A DNA stretch of 64,000 nucleotides from Pezicula radicicola (GCA_003008705.1 PDUO01000024.1:623120-687119), one strand, 5' to 3'. Shown: positions 1 through 12,523, counted from the stretch's first letter. Program-made: numbers and translations. Notes: generated from the letters alone by a model not told the origin.

Positions 1-345
1 GAGATTATCAAAAAATGTCGCTTGCCAGACCCGAAGGCAAGACCATCGGCGAGTAAACTATCCGAACTCTTATCTTACACAGTACATCAAGACCACCAAC
101 CCAACATGGATTTGTTGCTGAGTATCTGGTCTACTGCCGTTCCTTACTTTTGTGCGTACTGCGATAATTGTGGTATGTTGACAACTGCGCTTCACTATCA
201 TTGTTACATCTGCCGTCTAGGCAATCTTGATTTCTGCCACTTGTGCTTTGAACTGGGAGCCCGCTGCTTTGATCCAGACCATCGTCTAGTTAAAAGGATA
301 TTGAAGAATGGCAGCATAGTCAATGCATCTGACCATAGCTCTTAG
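1..345 (+). pseudogene. 3' fragment: protein-kinase C-terminal lobe plus ZZ zinc finger
   Basis: The frame is open from the left edge of the window to a TAG at 343-345, so the 5' part lies outside. The first residues (KKCRLPDPKARPSASKL) match the end of a protein-kinase domain, where a Cys/Leu-Asp-Pro...Arg-Pro-Ser motif marks subdomain XI. About 40 residues later there is a well-formed ZZ-type zinc finger with pairs CDNC, CYIC and CHLC followed by DPDHRLVK. ZZ fingers bind zinc and usually mediate protein contacts. Kinase or NACHT modules joined to ZZ fingers are common in fungal incompatibility-type proteins. I call it a fragment because the next 860 bases hold a second, frame-broken Cys-rich region; it could equally be the true 3' end of an intact gene starting upstream. 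Confidence 0.6.
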
Positions 346-510
346 CTTTCCTGATGCTTGGAGTAGAACACCAGATATCTCCTTTACCAATATGAGATGA
401 AAGAGTAGTGTAGTCACGCAGTGGACTCCAGGTCAGTTTTAATCGAGGGGCTTTGATCTGGACGGTCACGTATTACATGGAAAAAGCGAGGTTTTTTAAG
501 ATTCACCAGC

Positions 511-1204
511 ATGAAGGACAAAATCTCACAAGACTTCCGAATAAGTGGTAAGTAGAGAGCCAATACAGCATCAAGCAAAGCGGAGACTCTAACTAACTAT
601 AGGTATGCAAGGGCTTTGGCAATTGGCTAAAGTTCTCGCGGTGGTTTCGGGACTGAAAAAGAATGCACAGACTGCATATTTGCTGCAATTCTCAACTGTG
701 GATGAGAGTCTTTCATCATCTCCAGAAAAAGATGTTCCACCTAATCCTACTGAGGCCGAGTGCACTGCGAACATGGTTGCAAATGGAGAAACTGCTATTT
801 AGAACACACATCCGGCAGCGAAGACGAAGATCTTAACACTGGTAATGCGATTAAATGCAGTGGATGTTCCAATTACTTCTCGAACTGGAATAATGGTTCC
901 CTTCTGTGTCATCTGCACCAGCTGCGATCTTTGGCAGAATTGTTGGAAGAAGTGATATGGTTGTAAAAATGGAAATGAGTGGAGGGATTGGAAAAGATTT
1001 TGTGGGAAAGGGCGGAAGTATATTAGGGTGCTAGTACTGGGTTTGAATAGTGTGCAAGGAAGTGTAATGAGATTTGTAAACGTGGCAGAGAAAGGCGTCG
1101 AGTGCATAGATGGGGGAGCGAGGAAGGCTAGCAGAGGCAAAGGGGAATGGATTGTGTTTAAAAATTGGATGGAGGGTTTGCAAATAAAGTGGACGGGGGC
1201 GTAG
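511..1204 (+). pseudogene. Frame-broken Cys-rich (ZZ-like) gene relic
   Basis: A plausible first exon starts at ATG 511, with donor GTAAGT at 548 and acceptor CTATAG at 602 preceded by CTAAC; the continuing frame reads to 802 (MQGLWQLAKVLAVVSGLKK...). Cys-rich coding sense then moves to a second frame (about 758-900: CEHGCKWRNC, KCSGC). It moves again to a third frame (about 895-1204: FCVICTSCDLWQNC), which contains an in-frame TGA at 953 where a Cys codon would fit. Each piece resembles zinc-finger sequence of ZZ type and the pieces are collinear, so two frameshifts and one stop are the simplest reading. It probably belongs with the kinase-ZZ fragment immediately to the left, either as the same decayed gene or as a tandem relative. 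The 511-802 piece alone could still encode a 78-residue protein. Confidence 0.45.
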
Positions 1205-2569
1205 AAGGTATTCTGGAGAAGGGAGGAGTTAATTGTGAATATATTTTATGTGAGAGTTGAACAAAAAGATGAAACCTACACTTCTGCAATTCACACCTTA
1301 ATTCTACAGTATTTTCTGCTCTTATTCTGCCTATAATCTGCCTATAATCTGCCTAACATTGGATATGTGCTATAGAAAGTTGTTGGTATGGTAGCTGTTG
1401 TACGGAATCCTGTGCGCATATATTCTACCCCTCGACAGTAGTATTATACAAAACAAGTGACATTTAGTAAGACTGGGTAGAGATCTATGAACTAAGATTC
1501 CCTGTTCTAATTCCTAACTCCGCGCTCGCTTAACCTACAAGATACATGCCTAGAGGCATTTCTATTGTAAAATTGGTCGTAGGCAATTTGCTTATAGTTT
1601 AGCAGCACTTACAGCCATAGCCGTATAGAATTTTGCTATAAAGAGGAAAGAGAGATACAGAACGTTTGAAAACACTCCTAAGAAAGAGGCACTTTATGCA
1701 CCACTTTTCTGTCTCGAATTCCATCAAGTGAATCAATTATATTTTTCTAACCAAATAAGCCGGGTATTGATATGCCTCCTATTAGTACAGGCAGAGACTT
1801 TTCGCAGACAGTCTTCTATTCTTCCCTCATTATCCGTAGGCATGTCTAGCACTCCAACAGCATGTGATCCCCGTGCCAGCCAGAGAGAACCATCGCCTCC
1901 TCCCTGTCCCGCATGTGTGGTCTGTTCCGCTCATTTTACCAAACGTCAAATTGACCAGGTCGAGGGTATATTTCGTCAATTCGGTGTCGCTATATGAAAT
2001 CGGAACGACTTAGGTCGTTTGATTGAATGGGCCGTTTCTGTTCGCTTCGATTGACTACTTCTGTCTAATAGCCCACCAAATAAACCCGCCGACGCCGAAG
2101 ATAGATACAAAAACTATTTCATGGTAAGTCTAACGAATCGAAAAACAAATGGATCAATTGTGATAGAACTTACTGACGATAACTGCCTCTATTACTGTGT
2201 GGTCTACACTCCTCCGCACGATGTCTCGTTGTAACATAACGCTAACCTCACTTATCCCCTGGATAATTCGCGAATCGAGAGCGGGCATCGTTAGAAATTT
2301 AATAATGGTTTAGTGAAGTCTTGATGGAGAGATTAGAAGCAGAAGCTGTCCGGCAGTCCGATTGTTACAATTAAAAGATTAGGTTACTGCAAACGAAGGA
2401 AGAGCATCTCTATTGTTTTATATTAAACCTTCAACGTATTTCTGAATTAAGTGACCCATGAACTTGTCGGCATATATCAAGCATTTAGTGGTGTGGTTGT
2501 CGCTTAAAATCAGCCGATTCCCCACGAACTTTCTGTCTGGGCTAGGAGGCATATGTTTGAAACAGGGGG
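1205..2569. other. Intergenic, no supported gene
   Basis: AT-leaning sequence with only short open frames. A frame at 1728-1997 begins with GTG rather than ATG and has no recognisable domain. A short direct duplication of TCTGCCTATAA occurs near 1327-1350. I see no RNA gene here. Confidence 0.5.
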
Positions 2570-3520
2570 ATGAGTTCGGTTTTAGAGCCTATTTCTACTC
2601 CAGAAATCAGCCCATGGGCTAGATCATTCGATTTTAGTTTCATCACGAATTCACAATCGACGCGAAATCCATTACCAGCGTTAACACGTGTAGCAGAGCG
2701 TTACCTACCGTCGGCTGTCAGGTTAGCCCGTTCCGGGGCCTCGTACGTTGAGGACCGAAGCGACGTACGTAGTAGTCTCAGGGGAGAGATCTGATCAGAT
2801 TTTACGGCCCACGTCTAGAACACAGAACGCGAAAGTGATATGCTCCCGTCTCAGGATTCTTTCTTGTGAGTTTCAGCAATTACCAAGCGTCGGTGACCAC
2901 AGAGGTCGCAATGCGGCTCTCAACAGGGATACTGTACCACTCAGCTCTTGGCGACCACAATTAAGACATCTGGCAGCCAGCACCACGGCGAAATGGCTGA
3001 ATTCGACTGAAGCGAGTAGCTTAAATGCCAACTGACCAATAGCTTCCCTAGCACCAAAGGCTTGATTTGTCGAGTTAGTACGGTAGGTCAACCCAAGAAA
3101 ATTATTTGTTCAAGGATTTGTCCTCGACTCAATTAAGGAGAAGACGAAATGTGCCCTTCGAGTGCCTGAGCTTCGGAGAATGGACAGACATATCGCATGA
3201 TCCTCCCTGTCTTTTCTGGCCCACATTGGTAGCTGATCGAGGCCCCGAAGGACTCAACGCACCAGCGTATTAAAGCGAGTCTGCGCACTTTGTTTCTCGA
3301 CACGCCAGAGCTGGAAGCATTTCAACACGCAGGAGAATGGCTGAGGAACTCGGAAACCACCACCGTTGCAAAGACTTTCTGAATCGCGTACAAGCCGTCA
3401 TATGGATGAATAAGAACTTTGCGTCGTAATGAGTTTGGACTCGTCGCTAAAAGCTGCGGGCCAGGTGATGAAATCTGTATCTTATATGGATGTAACGTTC
3501 TGGTTATGCTCTAGAAGAGA
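2570..3520 (+). pseudogene. Degenerate HET-protein C-terminal relic
   Basis: Fragments in several + frames resemble the region after the HET domain of fungal heterokaryon-incompatibility proteins. At 2570-2794 there is a stretch in the style of 'PSWARDF...ST.NP', followed by 'YV..RSDVRSSLRGEI', and the next frame continues SDQIL. At about 3380-3515 the frame reads RRNEFGLVAKSCGPGDEICILYG, which matches the usual HET C-terminal pattern (fGLv....GPGD.IcilyG). The frame containing this has internal stops (KTF*, YG*). No HET core precedes it, so this is a 5'-truncated, multiply disrupted relic. HET proteins trigger cell death on fusion of genetically different hyphae; this copy cannot make a normal product. 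Confidence 0.5.
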
Positions 3521-3526
3521 CTAGTT

Positions 3527-5257
3527 GTGTAAAAGGATGTGGATAATGTGCTATATTCCTAGTTGCAGAAACTAATCTCTGAGGAATATACAGACGCACT
3601 GCAACAGCTTCGGGAATCATATGGTGATATCACTATTTGGGTCCACGTCATTTGATTCGATCAGAATAATGACGAAGAAAAGGAGCATCAGATCCCTCTA
3701 ATGAGAGACATATACATATGGGCAAGAGTGATCTACATATAGCTTGGAAATGAAAACCCGGCAGTAGGAAGGGTAATAGACTGCCTTACTGCTGCATCAA
3801 GACCTCATATCCTTCCATTAGACCGAAACCGAATCGATACGTGTTTCTATAGAAGATATCACAAGGCCACATTTATCCTAAGGATACTACCACCCTTTAT
3901 ACTAGTTAAAAGTCTTCCTGATACGTGGAGGCTTGGGAGGCTTGAAAAGGCCTACGACATGGACGATTTTAACGAACTTCTGGGTATGGAATGGTTCTCG
4001 AGAGCCTGGACATTCCAGGAAGTGATTTTAGCATGTGACTCGGTTATTATTTGCGGACCAAAGATGCTTCCATGGGACACGCTTGTAAGAGGCCTTCACT
4101 GCTTGAATCGTGTTTGCAAACATTCATATCGAGTACACCCGAGTGATGACATGGAAGAGGGAAACATTGTACACTACTGCAAACCGGAGGGTGAATTCGT
4201 TATCCCCAAAAAAGAGTTACAAGAAGGTTTCCGATTGCCTGATGAATTTAGAGCCTTCCATCGAATCATTTCTCTGTGGATGGGGGGAGTCAACAGGCCG
4301 ACACTTGGAGCGGAAAGTACTGTAAGCGAAAACTAAACGACTCCTCTATTCAGTCTTTCTACAAGTATTACAAACAGTACGACGATATCCGATAATATCT
4401 TCTTCCCAAAACATATGGCGGAATCTATATTCATCTAGTATATCTAGTTTTCATCTCGTTAATTCATGTTCTTATCGTCGTCGTAAGTTCTCCGTATATT
4501 TCAGACCACTAGTTCAACCTAAACGCTTGGAATATTCCTGTTAAAAAAGAGCTGGATCCTACTACCCGTTTTTACCTTTACTATGGCCTATTTTTTTTTA
4601 TGGCGATCTGTCTTCTCGTGTATGGTGCATCTTCGATATCTACTACATTGTTATTGATCCCGTCTAAAGGCGAAGACGACATCGCCGGCGCCCTTCTTAG
4701 AGGTATTGTGTACGCTTTAAGACAGCGAAGAGCCTCAAATCCTAAGGACAAATCCTATGCCCTCTACGGGATTCTTCAGAGCTTTGGCTTCCGACTTCCA
4801 GATCCCGATTTCCATAAGTCTCAAGGACAAATATACCATGAGCTATACTGGAGGCTTCTGGATTGGAACGCCTCAGCTCTTGTGCTAGTACTTGATGCAG
4901 GTAAAGAGCTACGTACCAGGAGTTATATGGCAGATGCCACGACTTGGGTGCCAAATTCGGATCAGCTTGTCCTAAAACCTACAATTTCGGCAAAATTACT
5001 TTTTGGACAGAACCCAGAGGAGGCAGGATGCAACACGGGGGTCACAACCTAGTGATAGAGAGTTTGGTGAGCTTGTTTGTCGTGGCCACTGGAACGGACA
5101 CGTTACATTCTGTACTACAAAGTTCCTGGAAATTGACCGAACTACCTGGGACTGGTTTGGTACCAATTATACCGTGAAATGTTCTGCTTTTGCTCTTGAG
5201 TGGATGGATGGAAGGGCTTTCAAATTGGGAAATACCAGGGAGATTGCGCTAGTCTAG
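3527..5257 (+). pseudogene. HET-domain (heterokaryon incompatibility) pseudogene
   Basis: A plausible intron ends TTGCAG at 3568. The following frame reads LISEEYTDALQQLR, IWVHVI*FDQ, QIPLMRDIYIWARVIYI*LGNEN, and later EWFSRAWTFQEVILA. These are the classic HET-domain motifs (W.D..CI.Q, M..IY..A..V...LG, W..R.W..QE). Two in-frame stops interrupt it: TGA where a conserved Cys of the family is expected, and TAG where a Trp is expected (TGG to TAG, a G-to-A change). After a gap at 4336-4600, which may be an intron, the sense resumes at 4600-5052 (ASNPKDKSYALYGIL, then a WVP motif). It then shifts frame into 5003-5257 (CRGHWNGHVTFCTTKFLEID). The gene is broken by at least two stops and one frameshift. 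Confidence 0.75.
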
Positions 5258-6820
5258 AAAATCAGTGACTAATGATCGCAAGGGGCTTGTAGATTTAATC
5301 AACACAAGGTTCTCATCGTGGACCCGGTTTACATCACCTCTACGATTTCCATGGACCTTAATAAGTGGCCACCTCGTTCAAGCAATGGTTAAGGGCCGTC
5401 TGTCACCCCTTCTGAGAGAGTCGGCCAAGGTTAACCAAGTCCAAGTTTAATCCAAGTTAAACTCATACTCGAACTCGAGTTAAAACTCGGTAAGTCCAAA
5501 AAATCTATACTCGGCCGAGTCAAAGGGTGTTTAGGGAGGCTTGGGGAGCTCAGGGTTCGGCTTAGGTCTAGAGATAGAAAGGGAAACTAGTCATAATATA
5601 AAATCCATATGAGATTCGCTATTTTAGAAGTATATACTACGGTCGAACTTGTTCCCGAAATAGCCACGTTGTTAGGAATGGTGTATTTTCTTACATACTA
5701 CTAGTTAAGTGCTGAAAGCTAATAGATCCTCTGAACAACCACAGTTTCTCCAAAAGCATTACCTATTAAGAGAGTATTCCCGACCTTTCAATATAGCTTA
5801 AAAATATAATAATTTCAACAATGCACCAGATATAGATGTATACCGCAGCCAAATTGGATGTATTTTCTAAAAAGTTCGAATGATGAAAATTTCTAAAAGG
5901 AGTCATCTGTTGTGGTATATCCTTAACCCTTAGTACAACTTTAATATAAATATCACATTGTTACGTTCCTTTCCTCCCTTTTTAGGAAAACGAGATCTGT
6001 TTCCTTGAGACAAGGATTTATCTAAATCTAAGCGGCTAACTTTAGAATGGAAACCCGCCGAATTCTGCAATATAGCATGGACTTTATTATTTGTGACAGA
6101 AAAGCTGATATTTGGCAAGGATTGCCATAACCACTCCTTAGGTATCGAACTCTCTAGTTAACTAAAATTCTAGAAAAATTCTAGTTCATGAGTTTTGTTG
6201 CCATCTATTCAATATCCGTCAAAACTTTTCAAGTATTTAAAAACAGGGAAACATTCTTTATCTTAGCAAGGTATAGCTTATAAGTTCCTTGAACCAAAAT
6301 TGAAGCATGTTTTAGTTATAACCTCATATCTCATAACTTATAATAAGGTGGCTCCTTGTTACTTCGGATTCCAACTCCCAATCGTGGGCGTTTTAATTTA
6401 TTACTTTCGTAAAATTTTTGAGACCAGAAAGAAGGACATGTGGTTTATTAGAGGTGCCTATAACTAGACAGAATAGGCGAGATAAAGAGCTCTGATTATT
6501 TGTATTTTGAGTACCGACATTAGTACAATCATTTTCTCTCGACGAGATAATTCCGTTAGGTGTAGCCTAAAGATAGCAGCTTGTAGATCATGTGGGCATA
6601 TTCTACGCCATGTATTGTTATCTATGCTTATACATAATAAAACAGAACTAGCTGTAGGCCAGCATAACCAGCCACGAAGAAGAATAAGACCGTTTCTCCA
6701 AAAAGGGGATCAAATCCCAGAGTATCAAGATAAAAATACAAAGATCGCCACCACCAACTCCTCCTTATCCCTCCAATACCCTTCCCGAATTCGAATTGAG
6801 CCCCTTGAAAAGTCAAAACA
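5258..6820. other. AT-rich intergenic, no supported gene
   Basis: Around 5425-5515 there are degenerate repeats of the type AAGTCCAAGTT and ACTCGAACTCGAGTT. The rest is AT-rich with no coding signal that I can support, and the small open frames show no domain. Confidence 0.45.
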
Positions 6821-8339
6821 TTAACCAATAGTAAACACCTGACTAGCATCCCCAGTACAAGGAGCCGAATCCAACTTCGCGCCATTAACAACAAGACAAG
6901 TAGCCCCGTTATCATTCTCAGGCGCCAAAACAATATTCGTAATACCATTACCACTAAAAGGAAATAACTGCGAATTTGTAGTATCTCCACCCCCATCAGC
7001 TCGTCCACCACACGAGAACATAATAACTGTATCCCCAGTTGCTCGTCTTGGATCGAAGTTGACACATCCTTGTGTTAGACTAGACACGATAAGAGTAGAG
7101 TTCTCAGCATTGTTATGAGCACCGGAAGTGATGAAGTCGAATTGCTCGTTTGTTGAACCGGTACAATCAACCATTGATATTGGGATGAGATTCTCGCGGA
7201 AATCACCGGCTGTGGGATCAATGAAGAGACATTGCCCGGTGGAGGATTTGATGGATACACTACTGAAGGCACGAACTGCCGTATCATCTCTGGGATTTGA
7301 TTCGGCTACCGCTGAGGGCTGTAGAACACCTCCTGCGCGAGATACGGGGACGGCTGAGGTTGGACTGAAATCTGGGATGTTTCCAACCTCGGCAGCAGAT
7401 GTGGTGGCGACGGGCTCGGAAGATGATGTGGGTGTACTGGTGCTGGATGCTGAAGCGGCACCTCGGGTTACGGTTATCATTGTTGTGGAATTGCAGTCTG
7501 TAGAAGAAGCGGCTGCTGCATCTGCTGTGGTGCTTGCAGTAACTGCTGTCTCACTGACTCCTGCCTCGGTACTTATACTAGTAGCAACGTCGGATTCTGT
7601 AGTGGATGCTAAAGCTGAAACTGGAGCAGAGCTGCCACCGAAGGTAAATGATTGTGTTGCGTCACTGCTGGAGCAAGGTGCCTGGTCAAGGACGTTGGCG
7701 CTGGTTACCGCTAGGCAAGTTCCCATAGCATTTAAGGGGGCCAAGGAGAGAGGACCAGAGCCACCAGTGAAGTTGAATAGTTGGGAGTTGGTGACCGCAC
7801 CACCACCGTCTGCTCTGCCGCCACAGGAAAACATAATTACTGTGCTGCCTGCTGCTCGCCGGGGATCGAAATTCATGCATGCTTGGGTCTAAAAAGCATT
7901 AGCTTTGCTTAGCTTTCGTGTTGGATATGGGCAAATGTACAAGAGTATTGACGACCAGCATTGTTCCAGCTTGATCATCATGCTCGCCGGCAGTTATTAT
8001 ATCCCATGCTTGGCCGGTACTACCATCACACTCTGCTACTTGGATGGGTGTGAGATTTGCACGGAAATCTCCCGATAGCTCATCGACGAGGAGACATTTT
8101 CCATCTGAAGTCTGTGCAACTCGGTTAGTGCATATGCTTTGCGGGGGGTTGTCCCGTAAGGAATATTGACTAGCCTTGATAGTTGTTGACGAGAAAGCTC
8201 GGGTAGCCATAGCATCGCGTTGCTGGGCTTCTTCAAAAGCAGCTGTGTTCAGTGCCGTTACGGTACGGACTTCCAGGGCAGGAAGAGCCGTTGTGAGGGT
8301 TACAGCCGACAGGAGTAGAGTTGAGAAAGAGGCAATCAT
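6821..8339 (-). CDS. Secreted protein with two ricin-B-lectin-like halves
   Basis: Proposed exons are 8339-8171, 8104-7941 and 7888-6821 (introns of 66 and 52 nt), giving 466 residues. Residues 1 to about 20 form a signal peptide. Two related halves follow. The first (about 48-195) and second (about 320-466) share the order AFSS..IK, GKCL or GQCL, GDFR.NL.PI, (M)NFDPRRA, VIMFSCGGRADGGG, NSQLF. This is the beta-trefoil ricin-B/CBM13 pattern of Q-x-W/F repeats with paired Cys. A Ser/Thr/Ala-rich linker of roughly 100 residues, likely O-glycosylated, separates them. Only carbohydrate-binding modules are visible, with no enzymatic domain, so a secreted lectin or cell-wall protein is the safe call. 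The exon 1 and 2 splice sites were chosen because they remove a 22-residue insertion absent from the second half and use a CTAAC branch point. Confidence 0.8.
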
Positions 8340-10314
8340 GATTCAAGAGTTCAAAGTAGACACGAATATAGAAGTGAACTTGAAGATAAAAATTCTCTAA
8401 ACCGGAAATGTGCTTTGTAAAAGAATGGAAAGCTGCCCAGCAGATAAAATGAATGTGATGAAAAGAGAATGGAAATCTGGAATAGAGACAGTAGTCAAAA
8501 CCGTGGGAATAGAAAACCAAGAGGACTTCCTCTGTGATGTACTTATCCAAAGTAGCGAGCTGGCAGCGGCGAGGTCAACAATTTCCTCCAGGGGTTTATA
8601 CATCGCGTTTCATGCCGCACGATAACCTCAAATCTCGTGCGGCAGAGCAACAGCCAAGTCCTCCTATTCTCTACATTGGCAAGAACATAAGTCATCATCT
8701 GAAAATTGTTTCTTCTCCGCGCCTCCATCATACCAATAACCCAACTTTCCCATGGCGATGAAACTCCGTACGTTGGATGTTCCGTCTGATGTCTTGATTG
8801 TCGCCAGGTACTTACCCGACATCACCAAGTGCAACTCAAGCCGTGCAGAGAGAACTGGTGATCTGATCTCCACAGGATCTTCAACCTTTAAGCTTACATT
8901 CACGACCACCCGTCCATTGGTAGAAACGTAGGTTTGTATTAACTTCAGGAGACGAAATTGGTCGAATGAGAGTGATGTTTTCAATGTTTGCGACGTAATG
9001 CGTGTCAGAGGAGATGTCAAACGCCCGGTTCACCAGTTGAAGCCTAGTGACGCAGGGATGAGTGCAGCGCATCCTCACCATCGTATCCGAGCAACCAACA
9101 GACATCATTACAACCTTACCGACAAGATGGGATGACTCCATTGAAAGGAGACTTAAGAAAGAAGCTCGCTTGCCTGACTAGCAAGCCAGTGGACGACAGA
9201 TAGTTTGGAATCGAGAGCTCGCCCAATATGAGTAGGCGCTTCGGCGCGAATGGCCTCGACCACGACCTTGACCTCGACCTCGACCTTCTCGGCGCTTTTC
9301 TTTTTCGTTCAGTTTCGCGACCGTCGGAACACTGCAGTGCTGTACAGCCATGTCAGCATCTTAGTGTGCTTATTTCCTCCTTGCAATCTCAGCATTCAGA
9401 AAAGCGAGTCGCAAGTTGGAATGTCGTAGTGTTTATAATAAGTCACGGTAGAGACTGAGTTTTTTGCGCCCGAGAAGTAGAAGGTATGGAGCGGTGGAAA
9501 GCTCAACTCATCACATGGGTTTAGTGTACCTGCTTGGATATTTCTAAGCATAAAGGAAACATGAAATGATTCTCTAAATTAAAACTATTAAACCATTTTT
9601 TTTGCCCACTATGATGCAGGAGTCGAACGCTGTTGGTTATTTGTCACGTGGGTTAGCGCATCTACATGCTAGGCACTACCAGTACTGCTTGGAGTCTGCT
9701 TTCTATTTCTAGTTGGGTTCGATTGCATTACTGTATTTTTTTTTCTACAACTTTCCACGGCCAATCTTCAATGGCCTTTCCGAGTTGATTCACATAATCC
9801 TGTGAGCGAATACCCCCCGAAGAGCTAAGCAAGGTCCAAAAGGCAGACGACTGACAAAAGTACCAAAAGTTTGCCTTATGCATGACGTGGAGGTAGTTGA
9901 GGGAGGGTTGCTAGCAAATGAGAGTGTGTCCTGCTAATGAACTGTTCGCTAGGCTGTCGTGTTCCGACTTTTGCTTGCTTTTGATTGATCGGTTGATGAG
10001 GCTGCAGATTCTGATGCCGAGTTCGAGCTGATATTCCCTGCCTCTGTGGCTTGGAGACAGTACTTTTGACTAGCGTTGGTTGTTGTGGTACAGAAAACTG
10101 ACATAAGCGGTTAGCTTCCCATCCCATGTTGATTGAATATCTGCATCGAGAGGATATAAGACGCTAGACGTTGAACCATCTACTATTAAATTATCACTAT
10201 TCTTCCAAATGTGTTTGCAAATTCTTACTGCGTTTATTGTTCATAAGTGAGCATCCATCATTGGTAAACAACATGCCAAAACCTACACACAAGTCACAGC
10301 ATCAATAGGCAGCC
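8340..10314. other. Intergenic; weak coding signal at 8664-9141 (-)
   Basis: Two overlapping minus-strand frames (9020-8664 and 9141-8881) could be pieces of one small gene. Neither has a domain I recognise and I cannot find convincing splice sites, so I do not call a gene. A short imperfect GACCTCGACCTC repeat lies near 9258-9290. The remainder appears to be non-coding. Confidence 0.35.
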
Positions 10315-12523
10315 ATGGAGCACACATTCTCGTCTTCGATGCGCCCACCCGCGACCAAGAAAAGCAGAAGGTATTCAGAAGAGGAATGGGAAGTAATGAG
10401 GCCACACATCGAGGGTTTTCATCCTATTCGGGGATTCACTATTAAAGCCCTTGCAGGCTTTCTCAGAGAAACGCATGGGTTTGATGTAACGTAAGGCTGC
10501 CATCCCCGAGGCCATTGTAGCTTGGAGAGCAGCGACTGACGGAATTTGCAGGGAGAAGCAACTAAAGGATAAAATAAGTAAATGGAATCTATTCGTCAAT
10601 GTAAGGGCCAAGGAGATGAAGGCCATCGATCGTATCGACCAGCGGCGGATCCAAGAAGGAAAGAAAACTGGCTTCCGAGTAAGAGGTCATGATGTGAATA
10701 GAAACAAGTTACGGAGGTGGAGAAAAAGGAAAATGAACTCTCAAGAAACAGCACCCCAAGACCTAAGTGCACCTTCGCGTATGACTTTACCCCTCCATTC
10801 CTATCGTGTATTTAAAACTAATGCTTTATGCATAGCGACCCTTTCTGTCATAAGCTATTTTACAATTGATTCTCCACTACCGCACCGTATCTCGACTCCG
10901 ACTTCAGACAAACCATCCATGAGCATGAGCATGATCAGATCCTCTTTTTCAGAATCAACGAATAGTTCAAGCGATCCCCTAATGCTATGTCCCTCGATCA
11001 ACTCTCCTCATTCATTGAGCAATGGAAATTTTATGTTTACTTTTGGAACTATAGAGGATCCGCCGTCCGATAGTTTTGTGGAGCTAGATGAAGATGGCTT
11101 TGATGATCAGGCCTTCACCACTCTCACACCACGCAACGAGCACTCTACCAAATGCAAAAACACCTCTGTATTTCTAGGCAATTCTGGAAAGTCATCTGGA
11201 GTTTTCAGACCTGGAGCAGCATCGATTGTCTCTCAAAAACTCCACATACAATCTGGCCTAGCAGAGTTTTCCTGGGACTCCGTCATAGACTTTGACAGCA
11301 TATTCAGAACAGCCGGTATATCTACGTTTTCGGACGTTGATTTCACTTTCTCCATAAAAACAACCTCTGATAATTTAGGGGTTAATTACAGCCCGGAGTC
11401 GTTATGTGGTATGCTGAGCGATCGTTTCGGTACTCTTTATAGGCAAGGAAGTTATAGAGCAGCAGCAGAAACTTCAAAGCAATGGTTGGCAACGAGTCGG
11501 CATCATTTTGGGGATAATCACGACCAAACGCTCGATAGCCTTCGGCAGTTAACTTTCATTCTGAACCATTTAGGCTACCAGTCTTTGGCCTATGGTCTCG
11601 GTACAACACTGCATAACAGAGCGGTAGTGGTTTTACCCTCGTCTGAAACCTCACTTTTGTGGATCGAGTACGAACTAGCCTATTGCTCATCATCCTTGTC
11701 GAACTATAAAGAAGCCGAGCAACTGTTTCATCACATTCTCCAAACTGGAGGGCCGAATGGATCACAACTACCACCAGATGATTTTTTAATGCTAGGATCA
11801 ATGTGTGGGGTTGCCGACGCACTAATACAAAATGGGAATTTATTAGAAGGCGAGAGAATCTTGCGTGAGGTACTCCAATCACAAAGGCTATCGCTTGGTA
11901 CTGAGCATCCTGGTACGCTTTATACGAGAAATGCGTTAGCAAATTGTCTTTCAGATCAAGGCAAGCTTGAAGAAGCTAAGCAGAGCTATAGGCAATTGTA
12001 CGCAGTTGCAGAAAAGATGTCGGGGCCTCATCATCCTCACACACTAGTGTACCGTAGTAACTTAGCAGCAGTTTTAAGTCGACAAAGGCGTCATCATGAG
12101 GCTGAAGCTATATATGCCGAGGTTTTAGAAAGTCGGATCAAGATCATAGGAGCCTTGCATCCAGATACTTTATACACCAAACTTAACCTATTTTCCATTT
12201 TGAGAAACCAAGAAAAATATCAAGAAGCTGAAAAGCTTGCTCAAGAGCTATCTTCAGAGCTGGAAATGGTGAACGGGTTAGATCATATGAACACATGTTA
12301 CTTTTTCAGAGGCTTTGGTCTAGTGCGCTATCAGCAGGGGCTGTTGCAAGAAGCTCTAGAGCTCTTTGATAAAGCATGGAATGGTTATGTGGAGAAGTTA
12401 GGTGCGGAGCACCGCTACACGGTATCATATATGGCCGAGCGAACAGGGATTGTTGAAGCTTTGCAGAGACAACAGGCAATGGAGTATGGATATGGGTATG
12501 ACACTTCTCAAATTATGTTTTAG
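10315..12523 (+). CDS. Clr5-domain protein with C-terminal TPR repeats
   Basis: Exons are 10315-10490 and 10552-12523, with an intron of 61 nt (GTAAGG...TTGCAG), giving 715 residues. Residues about 20-80 form a Clr5-type domain: an acidic Trp motif (EEEWEVMRPHIEGF), a helical stretch, then KQLKDKISKWNLFVN. This domain is widespread in filamentous fungi and is presumed to bind DNA or chromatin. A Ser-rich low-complexity region follows. From roughly residue 360 to 690 there are tandem tetratricopeptide repeats of kinesin-light-chain style (LGTEHPGTLYTRNALANCL, GPHHPHTLVYRSNLAAVL, GALHPDTLYTKLNLFSIL), a protein-interaction scaffold. The start at 10315 keeps the complete Clr5 domain. An alternative ATG at 10616 would remove most of it. 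Confidence 0.85.

Noticed and set aside
1728..1997. 89-codon frame with CPACVVC
   Set aside because: Begins with GTG, only one Cys pair, and no family resemblance.
7128..7892. 254-codon plus-strand open frame
   Set aside because: It is the antisense shadow of the Ser/Thr/Ala-rich lectin-like gene, whose low-complexity codons keep the opposite strand open.
9606..9700. Possible tRNA on the minus strand (GTTCGACTCC B-box-like word)
   Set aside because: The bases on either side of the T loop do not pair, and no acceptor or anticodon stem can be formed.
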